Origin: Zeugodacus cucurbitae
Taxonomy: Eukaryota; Arthropoda; Insecta; Diptera; Tephritidae
Direction of reading: 5' to 3'
Length of the DNA: 64,000 nucleotides
Assembly: GCF_028554725.1 (NCBI RefSeq)
Contig: NC_071669.1
Location: 58,771,001 to 58,835,000, forward strand
Shown here: piece by piece, positions 58,493-64,000 of the stretch
How the letters are laid out: each line of letters opens with the position of its first letter
Numbering within the stretch: position 1 is the stretch's first letter
Notes under the pieces: generated by a model
Databases searched by the model: none
What the model was told of the DNA's origin: nothing
Seen by the model: the letters and a program-made list of their open reading frames with translations, nothing else
Position numbers and translations under genes: made by a program

Positions 58493-60385
58493 TAAAAGCA
58501 ACATCCTTGTACTTGAAACAAAGACCACCTAATTTCCGATTATTCATACATATATGTATGTATAGTCTATAGAAATCTTATACTTTACACCTAAGTGCAG
58601 TTTCATTGTCAAGTCTAAGCAATTTGCCGCCCACAATGTTGGCTGTCAACAGTGATGGCTCCCCAAAAACAGCTGGTTACAATGAGTAATGAAAAGTGAA
58701 TTGTATGCAAATTCATATGTCTATGTACGTATGCATGTGGGACTATACTCAGATAGTATGTGTATCTTCATTGTAAAGCATAATTTATGCCTCTAAAGTG
58801 CTTTTTATACAAATTCATACAAGTAATTTGTTAGCGTAAATTGCACATTAACACTGAAAAATGTAATGACACATACTACAGGTGTATATACAGAAATGTA
58901 TGTTTGTATGTATATTTGAGTAAATGGAGATTCTCGTATCATCATACAAATGATTATACTGTTAATATTATCTGTAGTTACACTCATACGTGTATTCAAG
59001 GTTTTAGATTCATATGTATATATGTGAATATATTTACATAAATATGTAAGCACTTACATTTATGCCGGTGATGAATCGCGCTTTATTCAAGTATTCAAGT
59101 ATTCAAGTAGTATCTGCAGCACTTGTGCCGCGCATTTATGCATGAGTGTGTGTGGATATTTATGTGTGCGCGTTAAACGCTGAAAATGGCAGCCTTGGCC
59201 GCGAAGCCAGTGTTGCATGTTACCGCACTGTTAAATAAAAGTAAATGAGTCGTAAAGGAAAAAGCAAAAACAAAAAAATAAATAAATTTCAATTTGATGA
59301 CTACTTGCGCTGTGCGGCTCAGCAGGTGTCGATAATATCGAAAATTATTATGTTATTAAATATCTATAAATAATTTACTGCGCGTGGCACATTTAAAGAC
59401 AATGTTTAAGACGAAACATTGCCATTTCATGAAATTATTATTTGAAATCACGTAAATGTGTTGATTATATGAATAAAGCGGATGGTTAATCAAATTGCTG
59501 TTATCATTTTGAATGCCCGGAAAATTTAGAAATTATTTAGAGGAGTTGTTGCTGTAATTTAGTGCATTTATGCAGGTGTTGAATGCGGAAAAATAATAAA
59601 ATCAGATAAAATTGTGCAAAAAATTGAAAAACAAGGAAAGAAAAATATCTAAAAATTTACAAAATTTCAAAAATTCAAATCTCAAAAATTTTTAGAAAAT
59701 GAAATTTTGTGATTAAAAAGAGTTTTGTGAATTTAAAATTTTAAAATTTTAGAAAATTAAATTTTGTATAAAAAATATTTTTTTAAATTCTAAAAATTTT
59801 CGAAAATAAATTTTGAATTAAAAAATATTTTTTAAATTTTAAAAATTATTGAAAATAAAATTTTGAATTAAAAAAATATTAAATTTAAATGTTTGAAAAA
59901 TTTAGTCACTTATAAATTTTTTATGACTTACATATTTACATATAATTCTTTCCAACTCTCTTATTATGTAAATTATCAAGTTCGCTTGACCTTAGCTATG
60001 CTTATTTGCATATACCTATGTATAATGGTGTATGTACATATGTAGGTACTTATAAATAAATTTGCATACTAGTGTATTACCGTGAAAACCTTGATGAACT
60101 CAAAAATAGCATTGGCAACTTATACTTTTTGTTCTTACTGTTTTACATGGCTGAATTCAACTCTTTTGCAATTTTATTTGCTGTTAAGTAGTATGCAAAG
60201 TACATTTACTTGTATACATCACAAGATGTGTTATTTATTGATCCCCTGAATTCTAAATATATTGTTTAATTTATATAAAAACATGTAAGAAAAAAAAAAC
60301 GATTTATTTATTTAATTTTATTAAGGGAACTCACAATTCGTTCACGATATTCGGCATAAAGTACACTAAAATGAGGGCTGGGATA
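58493..60385. other. Gene-free AT-rich DNA
   Basis: No gene is supported. There are TATG microsatellites (for example near 58545-58562), a tandem ATTCAAGT at about 59085-59108, and long A/T runs around 59640-59900. Confidence 0.45.
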
Positions 60386-60389
60386 TTTG

Positions 60390-61335
60390 CAAAGAGCTCG
60401 GACAGCTACTTTTCACAAGCCTCTTCTGAGTTCAACTTTACACCACTATGCTATGCTGGCGCTATGTCCGGGCTATTTGGTGGATGCGATAAAACCTCCA
60501 TCCGAGCTCCCGTAAATTTTGACGAGTCAGCAACGAAGTTTGTGGTCTGGCGTTGTCCTGGTGGAACACTACACCCTTCCTGTTGGCCAATTTTGGTCGC
60601 CTGCTTCAAGCGGTCCAGTTGTTCGCAGTAGATGATAGAATAAAGCGGCCATATGGAAACAGCTCATGGTGGATGACTCCCTTCCAATTCCACCAAACAC
60701 ACAGCAAAGCCTTCCTGGCGGTCAATCCCGGCTTGTCCACTGTTTGGGACGATTCACCGGCCTTCGACTACGACCGTTTTCGCTTGATATTGTCGTATGT
60801 GATCCATTTTTCGTCGTCATCATCCGCTTAAAAATGGGTCGAGTTCGTTCCGTTTCAGCAGCATATCGCAGGCGTTTCGGTACAGAAGGTTGTTTTGTGT
60901 AAAATCTTGCGACACCCAAACATCAAGCTTTTTTGTATATCCAGCTTTCTACAAATGGCTTGGTGACTAACTCTCATCTCCAGAGCGATGTCACGAGATG
61001 CCACATGCTGGTCTAACTCGCTGTTTTCCATGATTTGATCCATGGTGTCGTTTTCACCTTCTCTTCCCTCACAGTTCGAAGTGAAAGAGTACCATCCCCC
61101 AAAACACAATTAATCTCACGGAACGTTCCTCTATTTCGACGTTAGTGAATTCCATGTTTACACGTCTATAACTGTTGAACGCAAATATCCACAGTAATCA
61201 TGCATAGCGTCGTTTTGTAGGTTATGTCAAGACCTTTCAGAGGTGTATAGTAATGCCAGATACGAGCTCTGCAGCGCTTTATACATAACCGCGAAATTCA
61301 AAAGACAAAAAAGGCGAAAGGGAGATAATGCTAGG
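60390..61335 (-). mobile_element. Decayed DD34D mariner, copy A4
   Basis: Minus-strand pieces match the other A copies: MENSELDQHVASRDIALEMR, a stretch equivalent to KRMVTGDEKWITYDN (decayed near 60800), and the lead region MHDY... with GAATTTCGCGGTTATGTATAAAGCGC at the right end (61260-61300). The left end starts inside the coding region (GAGCTCGGACAGCTACTTTTCACAAGCC), so the downstream terminal repeat is gone. Near 60440 a deletion removes the DNA for the second catalytic block that copies A2 and A3 partly keep. Confidence 0.8.
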
Positions 61336-61339
61336 GGAA

Positions 61340-61900
61340 GTTATGACTCGATTTCAATCATTTGTGGTACAGAGATACACTATTAGAAAAAAAGATTATA
61401 TCTGGATTTCTGATTGGATCTGAGAGATTTAGCGGTATTTTCGATAAAAAATTATCCATTGTCACTGTGGTCTTCATGTTCGATATCTGGGACATTGAAA
61501 ATTTGTAGTCCGATTTGTGATAGCACATCTCAAATGCATTATTTGTTATTATTGATTATTATTGATTCTTTATGTATTACTTTTTCATATGAGAAGTTGG
61601 AGTGGTTGATTACCGATTTCGCCCATAATCCACTAGTAACATCAGGCAGTCAAGAAAATGTTATGTAGCCAATTTCGATGAAATCGATCGAGAAGTTCCT
61701 GAGTTATGATGTTTGACCCAAAAGAGGTTTCCAACATATTATTTGTATGGTATAGGGTTATTATTCGATTTCATTAATGATGTCCAGAAAGTTTGTTTTT
61801 TATAACTTCGGTAATTTGGAAAATATATACAAAAAACTTTCCCATCAAAATCTCATCCAAAATATGCCCCTCCCTAGAGTGATCCTTTATACCAAATAAT
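61340..61900 (+). mobile_element. Decayed fragment of the ~1-kb hairpin repeat, copy R3
   Basis: It shares TCTTCATGTTCGATATCTGGG, GATTTCGCCCATAATCCACTAGTAACATCAGG, GTCAAGAAAATGTTATGTAGCC, CGAGAAGTTCCTGAGTTATG and ATCCAAAATATGCCCCTCCCTA with copies R1 and R2, in the same order. Both outer ends, including the hairpin, are missing. It starts immediately right of the mariner copy A4, so the mariner may have inserted into it. Confidence 0.65.
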
Positions 61901-63570
61901 AAACTTCCTGTTTCTTCGAAAACTTCCATCAAAACCTCTTTAGCATTACTTTACATATTTGCTGAAGCCCACAAATTTCGTTAATATTTTGTCCACACAC
62001 AAAAATGTAAAAATATACACAACACCACGGTTGACTGGCGTTCGAGTTGCAACCAGCCATGGGGCACTTTGTATAAATTAACGCTGGCCAAAAGGCGTAG
62101 CAAAGTGTTGACGCCCTGCTGTTGCAATTATTTTACACTTAATTTACTTCGCAACCATCAAGCAACAACCAACAACAAATAACTCGGTTGTCAATTCGCA
62201 AATTAAATTGTATAAACAAATGAATTACGAGCCAGCAGTCACCAGCAGATTAAGTCAAGCGCGGCTTATTAGCATAAGTTGATATGGGCAAGTGCTAATG
62301 TACTTAATTGAACACATTACCACTTATGACATCACTGATGCATCATATTGCTACAATAACAAAAACAAGTGAATTTGTCCGCTGTGGCATGTGCGGCGGC
62401 AGTTGTGTGGCATAAACGCAGTGAAATGATTGACATAGAAAAATTTGATGAGATTTTTGATGCGAATTGCGCTAAATAATTGCTGCTCAATAGCTGTGAC
62501 AGCTGACAGTTGACAGTAGATAATCACACTTACGGTATTTGATGTCAAGTTCAGCGTGTTGGGAATCGATTGAAAGTATAAATAAGTGTGTGATGTGTGT
62601 GTCATTTGATGCGAATCATCGCTTCTAACTGACTCTTCTCTGGTTCTGGAGTGGAGTTATATGTAGAAATGTCTGTGTGTTTTATCGCATTTTCTGCAGC
62701 GCAATCTTTACACATAACAACTTCGCTTGAAATGCAGTTTTTTATTTTCGATTTAATTTTTTGCTTCTCAATCAATTAACGTTGCGCTCTAAAAGGCACT
62801 TTTAATTGGCAAACATTTCTAATTCATTGGCGCATTGTTGCCGTCAATTCTTTCCACTCACAACATATTAGTTTCCATCATGATACTCCATTAAATAGCG
62901 CAAAATTAATTAAGTTGAACAGCGGGAGCTTGGAAAAAAGTGTCAATTCAATAGAATGTGTTGTGGAATGCTTCGCGGCCATTTGATGTCGACAAAACGA
63001 CAAATCGGACAAACTGGTGGCACGTACAAGCTGCTTACAGCTAAATATGCTTATAAATATGCGCTTTTTTCTCCATAGTCACGCGTTGCCATGCATAAAT
63101 TTGTAAAGAGTTTAGCTTTTTTACAGTTTTTTATTTATTATTTTCATTTGTTAATATTCTAATGGTGGAATGCTGTTGAGTTTTCATGAGAAGTTGTGGA
63201 ATAATTAGCAATAGTCTTCAGGCAAATAATAAAATGCAGAAATAATGATTAAAATTAATGACAAGTGGAAATTTGCTTCCAATTTATTTTTATTTTAAAT
63301 TTTTTAAGAGAATATTTTTACCAGATGATTAAAAAATATATAAGTTTTTTCAATAATTGTCACAAAACTGATATTAACAATATATTTTTTTTAAATACAT
63401 TTTAAATTAAATTTCATATAACTTTTTTTTATTTTGTTTTGTTCATTATTATTTTTTTTATTAATATTATTACAAAAACTTTAGCAAAGAATTTTTGAAT
63501 TATTAAATTTATTTTTTTAAATTAAAAATATATTAAAAAAAATACTTCAAAAAATTTGATTAAAAATTGT
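61901..63570. other. Gene-free DNA
   Basis: No gene is supported. Between about 62000 and 62650 the sequence is a little less AT-rich and contains CTGTGACAGCTGACAGTTGACAG. The minus frame 62351-62605 has no domain. Confidence 0.45.
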
Positions 63571-63573
63571 ACA

Positions 63574-64000
63574 TTTTTTATATTTTATATTTTATATTTT
63601 ATATTTTATATTTTATATTTTATATTTTATATTTTATATTTTATATTTTATATTTTATATTTTATATTTTATATTTTATATTTTATATTTTATATTTTAT
63701 ATTTTATATTTTATATTTTATATTTTATATTTTATATTTTATATTTTATATTTTATATTTTATATTTTATATTTTATATTTTATATTTTATATTTTATAT
63801 TTTATATTTTATATTTTATATTTTATATTTTATATTTTATATTTTATATTTTATATTTTATATTTTATATTTTATATTTTATATTATATATTTTATATTT
63901 TATATTTTATATTATATATTATATATTTTATATTTTATATTTTATATTTTATATTTTATATTTTATATTTTATATTTTATATTTTATATGTTATATTTTA
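63574..64000. repeat. Satellite-like tandem array of a 7-bp unit (ATATTTT)n, open at right edge
   Basis: From about 63574 to the last base the sequence is ATATTTT repeated some 60 times with almost no change. Only a few variants occur (ATATTATATATT near 63880 and 63912-63925, ATATGTT near 63988). The array runs out of the window, so its full length is unknown. It may mark an assembly-difficult region. Confidence 0.95.

Noticed and set aside
1..64000. CRISPR arrays, tRNA or rRNA genes, bacterial promoters and Shine-Dalgarno sites
   Set aside because: The window is eukaryotic; the tandem repeats seen lack unique spacers, and no cloverleaf or rRNA sequence was recognised by eye.

Overview
This window is eukaryotic nuclear DNA from a true fly, most likely a tephritid fruit fly (inference). 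The reasons are: short spliced exons with GTAAGT-type donors; very AT-rich non-coding DNA with TTG/CAA and TATG microsatellites; four genes whose proteins match dipteran orthologues in length and motifs; and a mariner element of the DD41D ('rosa') type first described from Ceratitis rosa and other tephritids. No bacterial-style operons, tRNA, rRNA or CRISPR arrays were seen.

Genes occupy the first 17 kb. (1) A Sen1/Senataxin-type superfamily I helicase, + strand, 5' end outside the window, five exons visible (1-2794). (2) CDP-diacylglycerol synthase CdsA, - strand, nine exons (6845-12129); the joined exons give exactly 447 residues. (3) SUMO-activating enzyme subunit Uba2, + strand, four exons (13413-15689), 695 residues. 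(4) A cysteamine/N-terminal-cysteine thiol dioxygenase (ADO), - strand, one exon (16009-16770). CdsA and Uba2 are head to head across 1.3 kb; Uba2 and ADO are tail to tail. They are housekeeping genes of RNA/DNA helicase function, phospholipid synthesis, SUMO conjugation and thiol oxidation, with no sign of a joint pathway.

From 17 kb to the end no complete host gene is visible. The DNA looks like intergenic or giant-intron sequence of a neighbouring gene: a candidate first exon ends in a start codon followed directly by a splice donor (ATG|GTAAGT, 34909-34911), and several GC-richer islands could be untranslated exons or regulatory DNA. The rest is laced with transposon debris: an intact-looking DD41D mariner (44516-45748), four decayed copies of one DD34D mariner lineage, deletion derivatives of a third mariner family, a Tc1-like fossil with a duplicated end region, three non-LTR retrotransposon tails, three copies of a roughly 1-kb non-coding repeat with a terminal hairpin, a 664-bp MITE-like inverted-repeat element, a 77-bp tandem repeat and a 7-bp satellite-like array that runs off the right edge.

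Exon boundaries were set by eye from GT/AG signals and preservation of frame. Family names come from motif recognition, not from a database search.
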